Assembly: GCA_900467685.1 (NCBI GenBank)
Contig: UBQX01000015.1
Span: 1-64,000 of the forward strand
Length of the DNA: 64,000 bases
From: Hyphomicrobiales bacterium
GTDB taxonomy: Bacteria; Pseudomonadota; Alphaproteobacteria; Rhizobiales; Rhizobiaceae
Direction of reading: 5' to 3'
This document shows, in pieces, positions 25,920-34,670 of the stretch. Numbering within the stretch: position 1 is the stretch's first letter; every line of letters starts with the position of its first letter. A program made the translations under genes and the position numbers. A model generated the notes under the pieces. The model saw nothing but the letters and a program-made list of their open reading frames with translations, had not been told where the DNA came from and made no database searches.

Positions 25920-27059
25920 ATGACCGAGAATACCAAGATCGACTTCATCTATCTCTCCGAGCAGGACATGATCCGCGCCGGCGTCACCGAAATGCCGGCC
26001 TGTGTCGATGCCATGGAGGAAATGTTCGGCCTGCTTTACCACGGCGACTATCGCATGGCGGGTCCAAACAGCGACAGCCACGGCGCCGCGATCAGCTTTC
26101 CGGAAAACTCGCCCTTTCCGGACATGCCGAAGCCGACGGCAGACCGTCGGTTCATGGCCATGCCCGCCTATCTCGGCGGCCGTTTCCGCACCGCCGGCAT
26201 GAAATGGTACGGCTCCAACATCGAGAACCGCGAGAAGGGCCTGCCGCGCTCGATCCTCATGTTCTGCCTGAACGATGCCGATACCGGCGCGCCGCTGGCC
26301 TTCATGTCGGCGAACCTGCTCTCGGCCTATCGCACGGGCGCAATTCCGGGCGTTGGCGCCCGCCATCTGGCGCGCAAGGATTCCCGCGTCGTCGGCATTC
26401 TCGGTCCGGGCGTCATGGCGAAGACGACGCTCGCCGCCTTCATTGCCGCCTGCCCGAATATCGACACGGTCAAGGTCAAGGGGCGCGGCCAGAAGAGTCT
26501 CGACAGCTTCCTGTCCTGGCTGAAGGAAACCTATCCGCAGGTGACCAAGGTCGAACTCGTCAACAGCATCGAGGCGGTGGTGCGCGACAGCGACCTCGTC
26601 ACCTATTGCAATTCCGGCGCGGTCGGCGATCCGTCCACCTATCCGATGGTGAAGCGCGAATGGGTCAGCCCCGGCACGTTCCTCGCCATGCCCGCGCTCT
26701 GCAACATCGATGAAGGCATGCAGCAGACCGATATCCGCAAGGTCGTCGACAATACCGGCCTTTATGACGCCTGGTTCCATGAGTTGCCGAAGCCGGCGCA
26801 TGTCCACGTGCCGATCATCGGCGTGAAGTTCCTGGACATGATTGCCGAGGGCAAGATGAGCCGCGATGCTCTGGAAGACATCGGCAAGATCGTTGCCGGC
26901 GATGCGCCCGGCCGCAAGAACGACGAGGAGATCATCATCATGTCGGTCGGCGGCATGCCGGTGGAAGACGTTGCCTGGGGCACGATCGTCTATCGCAACG
27001 CCATCGAACGCGGCATCGGGGTGAAGCTCAACCTCTGGGACGTTCCCGTTCTGCGCTGA
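25920..27059 (+). CDS. Ornithine cyclodeaminase-fold protein, tyramine oxidase subunit B-like
   Basis: A 379-residue protein of the ornithine cyclodeaminase/mu-crystallin fold with the NAD-binding segment VVGILGPGVMAKTTLAAFI and the strand pattern DLVTYCNSGAVGDPSTYPMVKREWVSPG. The N-terminal part (YLSEQDMIRAGVTEMPACVDAMEEMF) and GMKWYGSNIENREKGLPRSILMFCLND also match proteins named tyramine oxidase subunit B, found with amine oxidation genes. True ornithine deamination is unlikely here; an imine- or amino-acid-handling role beside RidA and a flavin oxidase fits better. The start follows a purine-rich AACGAGAGC stretch. Confidence 0.75.
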   Translation: MTENTKIDFIYLSEQDMIRAGVTEMPACVDAMEEMFGLLYHGDYRMAGPNSDSHGAAISFPENSPFPDMPKPTADRRFMAMPAYLGGRFRTAGMKWYGSNIENREKGLPRSILMFCLNDADTGAPLAFMSANLLSAYRTGAIPGVGARHLARKDSRVVGILGPGVMAKTTLAAFIAACPNIDTVKVKGRGQKSLDSFLSWLKETYPQVTKVELVNSIEAVVRDSDLVTYCNSGAVGDPSTYPMVKREWVSPGTFLAMPALCNIDEGMQQTDIRKVVDNTGLYDAWFHELPKPAHVHVPIIGVKFLDMIAEGKMSRDALEDIGKIVAGDAPGRKNDEEIIIMSVGGMPVEDVAWGTIVYRNAIERGIGVKLNLWDVPVLR

Positions 27060-27092
27060 CCCAATCCTCCTCTTGGGAGCGTCAACTTGGTC

Positions 27093-27129
27093 GGGCCGCG
27101 AACCCTGTCGCGCCCGGCCCCTCTCTTTT
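27093..27129 (+). terminator. Possible terminator before ridA
   Basis: GGGCC and GGCCC arms with an inner GCG/CGC pairing, followed by CTCTCTTTT. The stem is bulged, so only a partial terminator is claimed. Confidence 0.35.
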
Positions 27130-27154
27130 CAAACATCAGCAGCAAGGAGCGATC

Positions 27155-27577
27155 ATGACCAAGATCGTCAAGATCAAGACCGGTTCGAAATTCGAGGACC
27201 ATGGCAGCTATTCCCGCATCGTTGCAGTCGACAACTGGATTTTCGTGTCCAACACGGCCGGGCGCAATCCGGACACCAAGGAAATTCCCGAAGATGTCGG
27301 TGCACAGACCCATCAGGTCTTCGCCAATATCGAGCGTGCGCTTGCCGCCGTGGGCGCCAACCTTGCCGATGTCGTGATGTCCCGCGTCTTCATCCAGGAG
27401 CCGAAGGACACCGAGACCGTCATGACCATTGTCGGCGAGAAGTTTCGTGGCACCGATCCGGCCTCGACCGTGACCTGCCCGCCGCTCGGTTCGACCGTCT
27501 ACAAGGTCGAAATCGAAGTCACGGCCTATCGCGGCGCCTCCACTGCCGAGATCGAAAAGCGCACCATTTCCCTCTGA
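27155..27577 (+). CDS. RidA-family enamine/imine deaminase
   Basis: A 140-residue RidA/YjgF/Rid protein (IVAVDNWIFVSNTAGRNPDT, HQVFANIERALAAVGANLADVVMSRVFI, and the end SVTC-like PASTVTCPPLGSTVYKVEIEVTAY). Family members speed hydrolysis of reactive imines made by amine- or amino-acid-oxidising flavoenzymes. Its placement directly before a DAO-type flavin oxidase is a classic pairing: oxidase forms the imine, RidA hydrolyses it to aldehyde or ketone plus ammonia. AGCAAGGAG is the ribosome site. Confidence 0.85.
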   Translation: MTKIVKIKTGSKFEDHGSYSRIVAVDNWIFVSNTAGRNPDTKEIPEDVGAQTHQVFANIERALAAVGANLADVVMSRVFIQEPKDTETVMTIVGEKFRGTDPASTVTCPPLGSTVYKVEIEVTAYRGASTAEIEKRTISL

Positions 27578-27621
27578 TCGCGGGCCGCGCCCGCCTGCCC
27601 ATTTTCCCAAGGACGATTGCC

Positions 27622-28917
27622 ATGGCACCCGCAATTTCACCGGTTCAGACCTCCCCCGATTTCCCCAAGGAAACCACCGTCGTGGTGATCGGCGCAGGGA
27701 TCGTCGGGCTGACGGCAGCACTCACGCTGGCGGAGCGCGGCATTCCCGTTGTGGTGCTGGAGAAGGGCAGGGTTGCGGCAGAGCAGTCGTCGCGCAATCT
27801 CGGCTGGTGCCGCAAGATGGGGCGCTCGGCGCCTGACGTGCCGATGGCGGTGGCAGCCGACCAGCTCTGGGCCGAGATGCCGCAGCGCGTCGGCGTCGAT
27901 GTCGGCTATCGCCAGGCCGGCATCATGTATCTCGCCCGCACCGAAGCCGAGATGGAGATGCATCGCGGCTGGATGAAGTCGGTCAGCGATCTCTCGCTGG
28001 ATTCGAAACTGCTGAGTGCGAGCGAAATCGCAGGCCTTGTTCCGGGTGGCCGTGGCCAGTGGGCGGGCGGCATCTTCACGGCTTCCGACGGTCGCGCCGA
28101 ACCGACACTGGCGCCGAGCGCTATTGCCAATGCCGCTGCCCGTCTCGGCGTGAAGATCGTGGAAAATTGTGCGGTGCGCACGCTGGCTCGCTCCGGCGGT
28201 AGGGTGACGGGCGTCGTCACGGAGCGCGGCGAAATCCGCTGCGATCAGGTTCTTCTGGCGGCCGGCCTCTGGTCGCGCAAGTTCCTCGCCAATCTCGGCA
28301 TATCGCTGCCGACGCTGCCGCTCGTCTCCTCCGTCATGCGAACCGCGCCGATGGACGGCCCGACGGAGATTGCCGTCGGCGGTCCGGACTTCTCCTTCCG
28401 CAAGCGCAGCGATGGCGGCTATACGATCACGCAGCGCGGCGCACTGGGGGCGCCCCTCATGCTGGACCATCTCCTGATCGGCTTGCGCTACCTGCACATG
28501 CTGCGTCACCAGCGCGGCCTGCTGCGCATCAGCCTCGGCAAGGATTTCCTAAACGACATCAGGATGCCGCGCCGCTGGGGCCCGAAGAGCGTTTCGCCCT
28601 TCGAGCGCATCCGCACCATGGACCCGCAGGCGGATGAGGGGATCAACGCGGAGGCAATACGCAATCTCGTGGCCGCATGGCCGGTGTTCAAGGGCATGGT
28701 GGTTCAGGAGGTCTGGGCCGGCATGATGGACATTACGCCGGATTCATTGCCGGCCATCGAGCGTATCGACAGCATTCCGGGCTTCACGATCGCCACGGGT
28801 TTTTCCGGCCACGGCTTCGGCACCGGGCCGGCGGCCGGTCAGCTCGCCGCGGATCTGGTGACGAATGCGCCGCCGATCGTGGATCCCGCACCGTACAAAC
28901 TGAAACGCTTTGGCTGA
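27622..28917 (+). CDS. FAD-dependent amine/amino acid oxidase (DAO family)
   Basis: A 431-residue flavoprotein with FAD-binding VVVIGAGIVGLTAALTLAERGIPVVVLEK near 20-50, SSRNLGWCRKMGRSAPDV, and C-terminal TPDSLPAIERIDSIPGFTIATGFSGHGFGTGPAAGQLAADL, a typical DAO/DadA end. The family oxidises amines to imines. With an APC importer, a TynB-like protein and RidA in the same run it probably oxidises a primary amine; tryptamine, tyramine or phenethylamine are candidates, since the nearby aldehyde dehydrogenase and iac genes would use the products. Start chosen at 27622 after AAGGACG. Confidence 0.82.
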   Translation: MAPAISPVQTSPDFPKETTVVVIGAGIVGLTAALTLAERGIPVVVLEKGRVAAEQSSRNLGWCRKMGRSAPDVPMAVAADQLWAEMPQRVGVDVGYRQAGIMYLARTEAEMEMHRGWMKSVSDLSLDSKLLSASEIAGLVPGGRGQWAGGIFTASDGRAEPTLAPSAIANAAARLGVKIVENCAVRTLARSGGRVTGVVTERGEIRCDQVLLAAGLWSRKFLANLGISLPTLPLVSSVMRTAPMDGPTEIAVGGPDFSFRKRSDGGYTITQRGALGAPLMLDHLLIGLRYLHMLRHQRGLLRISLGKDFLNDIRMPRRWGPKSVSPFERIRTMDPQADEGINAEAIRNLVAAWPVFKGMVVQEVWAGMMDITPDSLPAIERIDSIPGFTIATGFSGHGFGTGPAAGQLAADLVTNAPPIVDPAPYKLKRFG

Positions 28918-28957
28918 GGCAGGAGGCAAAGCGCCGCAGGCTGGAGTAGGCCAGGAT

Positions 28958-29851
28958 TCAATCCGTGTCCTCGCCATCCATTTCCGCAATCAAGTGCTTG
29001 ATGAGCTCGATGTAAGAGGATCGATCGCCCAGCCGGTGGCTCAGGATGACGGGAGACGTCGCGCGTTCCTCCGCGATGAGGCGGTAATGCAAGTCGGCAC
29101 GCATCTGCCGCGCAGAGGCAGGGATGATGCAGATGCCTGCATCGGCTGCGACGAGCCCAAGGGCGGTCTGGATTTCGCGCACTTCCTGGACCTCGGACAG
29201 GCGCACATCCTCGCTCTGCAGCAGGTTGAGAACATGGTCCGCATAGCTCGGCCGCGGCTCCTTGGGATAGACGATGAGCCTGTGACCTGCGAGGTCCTTC
29301 ATCGAGATCGGCCTAGTGTCCTGCGCGAGCGGCGTCTCCTTCGGGGTGGCGACGACAAGGCGCTCCTCCCGTACGATCGTCGAGGCGATGTTCGGATCGT
29401 TGTGCCTAAGACGCCCGAAACCGATATCGATCCGCCCCTCCTTCAGCGCCGCCATCTGCTGCACGGAAATCATGTCCAGAAGCTGGACATCGAGTTCCGG
29501 CGCATGCTGGCGCAGCCGCCGCAAGAGCGACGGCAAGCCGCCATAGAGCGTCGATCCGACAAAGCCGATGGAGAGCACACTGTTCTGGTTGAGGCCAACG
29601 CGGCGCGTCGCCGCGCGCATCTGGTCGACGCGCCCGAGAACCTGCAACGCCTGTTCGTAGAAGAGCCGGCCGGCCTCGGTGAGCTTGACCGGACGGCTCT
29701 TGCGAATGATCAGTTCGACGCCAAGGTCCTCCTCCAGAAGCTGGATCTGTCGGCTGAGCGGCGGCTGCGCCATATGCAGCACCTCCGCCGCACGGGTGAA
29801 ATTCCGCTCGCGTGCCACGGCCACGAAATAGCGAAGCTGGCGAAGATCCAT
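28958..29851 (-). CDS. catR: CatR/BenM-type LysR regulator
   Basis: A 297-residue LysR protein beginning MDLRQLRYFVAVARERNFTRAAEVLHMAQPPLSRQIQLLEEDLGVEL, the signature N-terminus of catechol-pathway regulators. The effector domain has SIGFVGSTLYGGLPSLLRRLR and the IGFGRL motif. CatR/BenM/CatM proteins activate catBCA with cis,cis-muconate as inducer. It is divergent from catB, and a canonical ATAC-N7-GTAT box lies between them at 29947-29961. Confidence 0.88.
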   Translation of the reverse strand: MDLRQLRYFVAVARERNFTRAAEVLHMAQPPLSRQIQLLEEDLGVELIIRKSRPVKLTEAGRLFYEQALQVLGRVDQMRAATRRVGLNQNSVLSIGFVGSTLYGGLPSLLRRLRQHAPELDVQLLDMISVQQMAALKEGRIDIGFGRLRHNDPNIASTIVREERLVVATPKETPLAQDTRPISMKDLAGHRLIVYPKEPRPSYADHVLNLLQSEDVRLSEVQEVREIQTALGLVAADAGICIIPASARQMRADLHYRLIAEERATSPVILSHRLGDRSSYIELIKHLIAEMDGEDTD

Positions 29852-29943
29852 CGTGCATTCCCCTCTTTGACAGACGCCCCAAAATCAACATCTGCGATAT
29901 TGTGTAACTTAGCATCCGCCAATATTGGGCATATTCTTTCCAC

Positions 29944-29964
29944 ATCATACCATTTCGGTATGAT
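29944..29964. promoter_or_regulatory. CatR binding box
   Basis: ATAC-N7-GTAT (29947-29961) extended to perfect 8-bp arms ATCATACC (29944-29951) and GGTATGAT (29957-29964). ATAC-N7-GTAT is the recognised BenM/CatM/CatR consensus. It lies 55 bp before catB and about 90 bp from the catR start, fitting activation of catB and self-control of catR. Confidence 0.8.
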
Positions 29965-30019
29965 TATAGATGCAAATAATCTTGGACGCGGACAGGGTTT
30001 CGGGCGCAATCTGCAAGGC

Positions 30020-31201
30020 ATGAACACGCCCGTTGCATTACCTCTCGCCACATTCAGTACCGCGCCCCTCGTTGAGCGGATCGAGACTGTTCTGGTCGAT
30101 CTGCCGACCATCCGCCCCCACAAGCTGTCAGTGGCGACGATGCAGGGCCAGACGTTGATGCTGGTCAAGATCACCTGCAGCGACGGCATCTCCGGCTTCG
30201 GCGAAGGCACGACCATCGGTGGCCTCGCCTATGGTGGCGAAAGCCCGGAAGGCATGAAGCTCGCCATCGACACCTATTTCGCGCCATCCATGATCGGCCA
30301 GGACGCCTCGCGCATTCAGGCGCTGATGGCGCGGGTCGGCAAGTTGGTCAAGGAGAACCGCTTTGCCAAGAGCGCCATCGAAACCGCACTGCTGGACGCG
30401 CATGGCAAGCGCCTCGGCCTGCCGGTCAGCGAATTGCTGGGCGGTCGTCGTCGCGACCGGCTGCCGGTCGCCTGGACGCTGGCCTCGGGCGATACCGCGC
30501 GCGACATCGCAGAGGCCGAGACAATGCTCGACCTGCGCCGCCACAATGTCTTCAAGCTGAAGATCGGCGCGAAGAGCCAGAACGAAGACATCGCCCATGT
30601 CGCGGCGATCAAGCGGGCGCTCGGCGATCGGGCGGCCGTGAGGGTCGACGTGAACATGGGCTGGACCGAGACGCAGGCAGTCCATGGCATGGCAGCACTG
30701 GCCGACGCCGGTTGCGAGCTGGTCGAACAGCCCGTCGCGTCTGCGTCGGCGCTCGCTCGATTGATGCGCCGGTTTCCCGTTGCTCTCATGGCAGACGAGT
30801 CGCTCAACGGCCCGGAATCGGCGTTCGAGCTTGCGAAAGCCCACGCAGCCGATGTCTTTGCGGTGAAGATCGAGCAGAGCGGCGGTCTCTTTGGCGCGCA
30901 GCGCGTGGCTGCAATTGCGGAGGCTGCCGGCATCGAGCTTTATGGCGGCACGATGCTGGAGGCAGCTGTCAGCACCATCGCCTCTGCACAGGTATTTTCC
31001 ACCTTTGCCAATCTGCAATGGGGCACGGAACTCTTCGGACCGCTGCTGATCACCGAGGAAATTCTGACCACGCCTCTGGATTACAGCGATTTCGGCCTGA
31101 CGGTCCCGGCTGGTCCGGGGCTGGGGATCGAACTGGATGAGGATCGCGTCGCCTTCTTCACCCGCAACGCGTCGCGCAAATCGATTTCTGTGGCGATTTA
31201 G
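30020..31201 (+). CDS. catB: Muconate cycloisomerase CatB
   Basis: A 393-residue enolase-superfamily enzyme converting cis,cis-muconate to muconolactone. The KxK base pair is Lys179-Leu-Lys181 (FKLKIG), metal ligands Asp210 (VDVNMGW), Glu236 (EQPV) and Asp259 (MADES), with Lys283 (FAVKIEQ) opposite. All catalytic residues are present. IRPHKLSVATMQGQTLMLVKI is the typical N-terminal substrate lid. Start at 30020 after AAGG; longer upstream frames run into the catR operator. First gene of catBCA. Confidence 0.93.
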   Translation: MNTPVALPLATFSTAPLVERIETVLVDLPTIRPHKLSVATMQGQTLMLVKITCSDGISGFGEGTTIGGLAYGGESPEGMKLAIDTYFAPSMIGQDASRIQALMARVGKLVKENRFAKSAIETALLDAHGKRLGLPVSELLGGRRRDRLPVAWTLASGDTARDIAEAETMLDLRRHNVFKLKIGAKSQNEDIAHVAAIKRALGDRAAVRVDVNMGWTETQAVHGMAALADAGCELVEQPVASASALARLMRRFPVALMADESLNGPESAFELAKAHAADVFAVKIEQSGGLFGAQRVAAIAEAAGIELYGGTMLEAAVSTIASAQVFSTFANLQWGTELFGPLLITEEILTTPLDYSDFGLTVPAGPGLGIELDEDRVAFFTRNASRKSISVAI

Positions 31202-31213
31202 GGAGGAAGGCTC

Positions 31214-31504
31214 ATGCTGTTTCATGTCCGGATGGACGTCAACATTCCCCGCGATCTCCCCGCTCAAGAGGCTGCCGAGCTCATCGCGAAGGAGAAGGCC
31301 TATTCGCAGGCGCTGCAAGAGAGCGGCAAGTGGCGCCATATCTGGCGCATTGCCGGGCAATACGCCAACTACAGCCTTTTCGACGTGAAGGACAATGCGG
31401 AGCTGCACGAGCTGCTGACCGGCCTGCCGCTGTTTGCCTTCATGAAGATCGAGGTGACGCCGCTGTTGCGGCACCCGTCTTCGATCCGCGCCGACGATAC
31501 CTGA
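31214..31504 (+). CDS. catC: Muconolactone delta-isomerase CatC
   Basis: A 96-residue protein of the normal CatC length: MLFHVRMDVNIPRDLPAQEAAEL, SGKWRHIWRIAGQYANYSLFDV, LPLFAFMKIEVTPLLRHPSS. It forms oligomers and moves the double bond of muconolactone to give beta-ketoadipate enol-lactone. It lies 12 bp after catB and 74 bp before catA, with GGGAGGAAGG as ribosome site. Confidence 0.93.
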   Translation: MLFHVRMDVNIPRDLPAQEAAELIAKEKAYSQALQESGKWRHIWRIAGQYANYSLFDVKDNAELHELLTGLPLFAFMKIEVTPLLRHPSSIRADDT

Positions 31505-31578
31505 TTTTCCATGCCAGGCGCGCTGCCGGGAGGCCTGCGAGCGCGCAATTCCAAACAACCCATGTGGAGGACTGAGAC

Positions 31579-32517
31579 ATGAGCGTAAAGATCTTCAACC
31601 GTCCGGATATCCAGGAGTTCCTGAAGACGCTGAGCGGCTTTGACCAGAGCGGCGGCAATCCGCGCGTCAAGGAAATCACCCATCGGATCGTATCCGACCT
31701 GTTCAGGGCCATCGACGACCTGAACATCACCCCGGACGAATATTGGGCGGGCATCGCATGGCTCAACGAGATCGGCGCTGCAGGGCAGGCGGGTCTGATC
31801 TCGCCCGGTCTCGGCCTCGATCACTTCCTCGACGAGCGACTTGACGCGATCGATGCCGAACTCGGCATCGAGAACCCGACGCCGCGCACCATCGAAGGCC
31901 CGCTCTATGTCGCAGGCGCGCCCGTCTCGACCGGCTTTGCCCGTCTTGACGATGGGACAGACGAGAACGGCCACACGCTGATCATGCACGGCACGGTCTA
32001 TGGCGCGGATGGCAAGCCGATGCCGGGCGCGAAAGTCGAGGTCTGGCACTGTGATACGCGCGGCTTCTATTCGCATTTCGACCCGACCGGCAAGCAGGCG
32101 CCGTTCAACATGCGCCGCACGATCATTGCCGACGACAAGGGCGGCTACAAGTTCCAGAGCATCCTGCCGAGCGGTTACGGCGTGCCTCCGGGAAGCCCGA
32201 CCGAACAGCTGCTCTCGGCACTCGGCCGTCACGGCCAGCGTCCGGCCCATATCCACTTCTTCATCAGCGCGGACGGTCATCGCAAGCTGACCACGCAGAT
32301 CAACATCGAAGGCGATCCGCTCATCAATGACGACTTCGCCTATGCGACCCGCGACGGTCTCGTTCCTTCAGTGGTCGAACGGACGGATGAAGCCAGCATC
32401 AAGGCCAACAACCTCAACGGCCCCTTCGCCGAAATCGTCTTCGACATCAAGCTGACGGCGCTGATCGAGGGCGTCGACAACCAGGTGAACGAGTTGCGCA
32501 AGCGCGCCGCAGCCTGA
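31579..32517 (+). CDS. catA: Catechol 1,2-dioxygenase CatA
   Basis: A 312-residue intradiol dioxygenase, cleaving catechol to cis,cis-muconate with Fe(III). It has the N-terminal helical dimer domain (ISPGLGLDHFLDERLDAIDAE; TPRTIEGPLYVAGAP), then the beta-sandwich with Tyr ligands in TRGFYSHFD and PSGYGVPPG and the two His in RPAHIHFF. RBS GGAGG precedes the ATG. Order catB-catC-catA with the iac end product catechol upstream completes the path to enol-lactone. No catD is present in the window. Confidence 0.93.
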   Translation: MSVKIFNRPDIQEFLKTLSGFDQSGGNPRVKEITHRIVSDLFRAIDDLNITPDEYWAGIAWLNEIGAAGQAGLISPGLGLDHFLDERLDAIDAELGIENPTPRTIEGPLYVAGAPVSTGFARLDDGTDENGHTLIMHGTVYGADGKPMPGAKVEVWHCDTRGFYSHFDPTGKQAPFNMRRTIIADDKGGYKFQSILPSGYGVPPGSPTEQLLSALGRHGQRPAHIHFFISADGHRKLTTQINIEGDPLINDDFAYATRDGLVPSVVERTDEASIKANNLNGPFAEIVFDIKLTALIEGVDNQVNELRKRAAA

Positions 32518-32553
32518 TCGGTTCCGGACCGAAAATCGCCGCCAGCCAAGCGC

Positions 32554-32590
32554 TCGCCCATGAAAGCTTCACAAGGGCCTTCATGGGCGA
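32554..32590 (+). terminator. Stem-loop after catA
   Basis: TCGCCCATGAA (32554-32564) and TTCATGGGCGA (32580-32590), perfect 11-bp arms with a 15-base loop, 37 bp past the catA stop. Confidence 0.55.
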
Positions 32591-32724
32591 CGTGATTCCT
32601 GGGCATCATCCGAAAGCGCGCAATATGCCGCTGCTCGATACGACGCTCTGATATCTCCCTGTGGCGATGCCACGTCGGGATGAGGCATCAAGGCCCAGAT
32701 GACATTCACGGGCATGCATGCCGC

Positions 32725-32759
32725 CCAGCCCCGGAACGACTCGTTCGTTCCGGGGCTGG
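32725..32759. terminator. Bidirectional terminator between catA and a LysR gene
   Basis: A 15-bp perfect stem (32725-32739 with 32745-32759, core CCCCGGAACGA/TCGTTCCGGGG) around a 5-base loop, ending 3 bp from the stop of the converging LysR gene. Confidence 0.75.
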
Positions 32760-32761
32760 TC

Positions 32762-33712
32762 TTATCCGCCCCAGACGACCGCCTTTTCGTGACGCTCGAT
32801 CAGGTGTCTCAGCTCCTCGAACCGCCGGGCGATATGCCGTGCAAAATTCTCGACGGCCGGCATGCCTGGAGCGTCCTTCAGCCTGAGGAGAACCAGCGCA
32901 CGTTCGGGATGGGGGATTGGCACGGGCAGCGCGGTGATCGACCGTTCATTGCGCAGGGAAAAGACCGTCGAATGTGGCAGGATGGTCAAGGCATCCGATC
33001 CTTTCAGGTAGTTCACCACACTCATCAGGGACCCGCCGGAATAACGGATCTTGGCCTCCGTTGCACCAAGTGAAAGAAGCAGACTGTGCAGGTCTGCCAG
33101 AAGGGGACTGGTCGGCGGCGGCGCGATCCACGGATAGTCGAGCAATGATGCAGGCCGCAGCTTGCGGCTCATCAGAAGCGGATGGGTGAGCCGGCAGGCG
33201 ACCACATTGCGGCCCGGCAGGATTTCCTTGGCGATCAGGCCCGACCCCTCGCCAAGAAGATCGATCGGGCAGATCGCCAGATCAAGCTGTCCGGTCGTCA
33301 GCCCCGACTTGAGTTCGCCTATATACCCGTAGCTCTGCTCGATCCGCACATCGGCATGCGTGGTCTGGAAGTCGGCGGCCATTCCCGCGATCAGCCCATC
33401 CATGAAATAGGGCGTGCCCCCAACGCGAACCACGCCGCTGCGCCCCAGGCGGAAACTGTCGATGGCTTCCGCCGCCTTCCGGGAGGCGGCGACGACGGCC
33501 ATTCCGTGCTGTGCGAGCTCACGGCCCAGAGGCGTCGGCTGAAGGGGGCGCCTGCCCCTGACGAAAAGCGGTTCGCCGACGCGTTTCTCCAGAAGAGCCA
33601 GCGTCCGGGAAACCGCCGGTTGGGTCAGGCCCAGCATGGCCGCGCCTTCGACGACGCCGCCTGCCGCCACCACTGCTGCCAGCTGCACCAGATGTTTCTC
33701 ATCAATCTTCAT
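32762..33712 (-). CDS. LysR-family regulator of the hydroxyquinol module
   Basis: A 316-residue LysR protein: HTH in LVQLAAVVAAGGVVEGAAMLGLTQPAVSRTLALLEKRVGEPLF, effector domain from VVRVGGTPYFMDGLIAGM. It begins 94 bp from the divergent hydroxyquinol dioxygenase gene, with an AT-rich gap that could hold its site. It probably activates the hydroxyquinol/resorcinol genes; the ligand cannot be told. Confidence 0.85.
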   Translation of the reverse strand: MKIDEKHLVQLAAVVAAGGVVEGAAMLGLTQPAVSRTLALLEKRVGEPLFVRGRRPLQPTPLGRELAQHGMAVVAASRKAAEAIDSFRLGRSGVVRVGGTPYFMDGLIAGMAADFQTTHADVRIEQSYGYIGELKSGLTTGQLDLAICPIDLLGEGSGLIAKEILPGRNVVACRLTHPLLMSRKLRPASLLDYPWIAPPPTSPLLADLHSLLLSLGATEAKIRYSGGSLMSVVNYLKGSDALTILPHSTVFSLRNERSITALPVPIPHPERALVLLRLKDAPGMPAVENFARHIARRFEELRHLIERHEKAVVWGG

Positions 33713-33806
33713 AGCAAAAACTTATATTGTTCCACAAAGAAATGATCAAACAGCTTTTTGGTTCTGCTAGCTTGAAGAAAGGGAGACGTTCTGGGAGGAA
33801 CATCCG

Positions 33807-34670
33807 TTGGCGATAAGGCCGAGTAAAGCCAGCACGGGAAAGCTTATTCCATCGGGCCTGTTTGCCGAGCGTTTTGGCGATCGGCAGGACGACAAGCTGC
33901 CCGCGACGCTGATCGCGTTTGCCTGTCACCTGCAGGCCCTTGTCCGCGAACTGCGCCCATCGCGAGACGAATGGCGCGCCTTCCTCGACCTCCTGATCGA
34001 CATCGGTGATTACAGCGACGCGCGCCGTAACGAGTGGATGCTGATCTCCGACCTGTTCGGTATTTCGGCGCTTGTCGAAGAGCTCAATCATCGCCGCCCA
34101 CCGGCGGCAACGCCGAATACGCCACGCGGCCCCTTCTATCGCGACGATACGCCGGAGCTTCCGCTGGGGGCGAATATCAGCCTCGATGGCAAGGGCGAGC
34201 CGCTCAGCGTATCCGGCAGGGTGCTGGACCTCGACGGGCAACCGATTTCCGGTGCGCGGGTGACGGCCTGGCAGGCCAATTCCGAAGGCTTCTACGAAAA
34301 CCAGCAGCCCGACCACCAGCCGGAATTCAACCTGCGCGGACGTTTCACCACGGATGAGGCGGGAGGCTTCCACTATCGGACAGTTATGCCCGCCGGCTAT
34401 CCGGTGCCACTGGATGGACCCGCGGGCGCGTTGCTCAAGCGCGCGGGGTTTCCGCCGCGCCGTCCGGCTCACCTGCAGTTTCAGATTGCTGCCGAAGGCT
34501 TCGAGACCATCACCACGCATATCTTTGATGCCGACGATCCCGCCCTTGGCTCCGATCCGCTGTTTGCGGTGAAGCCGGAACTGATCAAGCGCTTTCGCAC
34601 AGGCTCGAAGCACTGCGAACTGGATTGCACCTTCGTCATGGTGCGGACGCGACAGGAGGGACTGCGATGA
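33807..34670 (+). CDS. Hydroxyquinol 1,2-dioxygenase (copy 1)
   Basis: A 287-residue intradiol dioxygenase of the hydroxyquinol group. It converts 1,2,4-trihydroxybenzene to maleylacetate. The helical N-terminus (PSRDEWRAFLDLLIDIGDYSDARRNEWMLISDLFGISALVEELN) precedes the catalytic barrel with ligands in EGFYENQQP, AGYPVPLDGP and RRPAHLQF; here the second His of the usual HxH is Gln (HLQF), an unusual change at a metal ligand. The TTG start at 33807 follows GGGAGGAA. It overlaps the maleylacetate reductase gene by 4 bp. Confidence 0.83.
   Translation: MAIRPSKASTGKLIPSGLFAERFGDRQDDKLPATLIAFACHLQALVRELRPSRDEWRAFLDLLIDIGDYSDARRNEWMLISDLFGISALVEELNHRRPPAATPNTPRGPFYRDDTPELPLGANISLDGKGEPLSVSGRVLDLDGQPISGARVTAWQANSEGFYENQQPDHQPEFNLRGRFTTDEAGGFHYRTVMPAGYPVPLDGPAGALLKRAGFPPRRPAHLQFQIAAEGFETITTHIFDADDPALGSDPLFAVKPELIKRFRTGSKHCELDCTFVMVRTRQEGLR

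Noticed and set aside
25920-27059. Calling the gene a true ornithine cyclodeaminase
   Set aside because: The fold matches, but the neighbours (RidA, flavin amine oxidase, amine permease) and the similarity to tyramine oxidase subunit B-type proteins argue for a role in amine oxidation.
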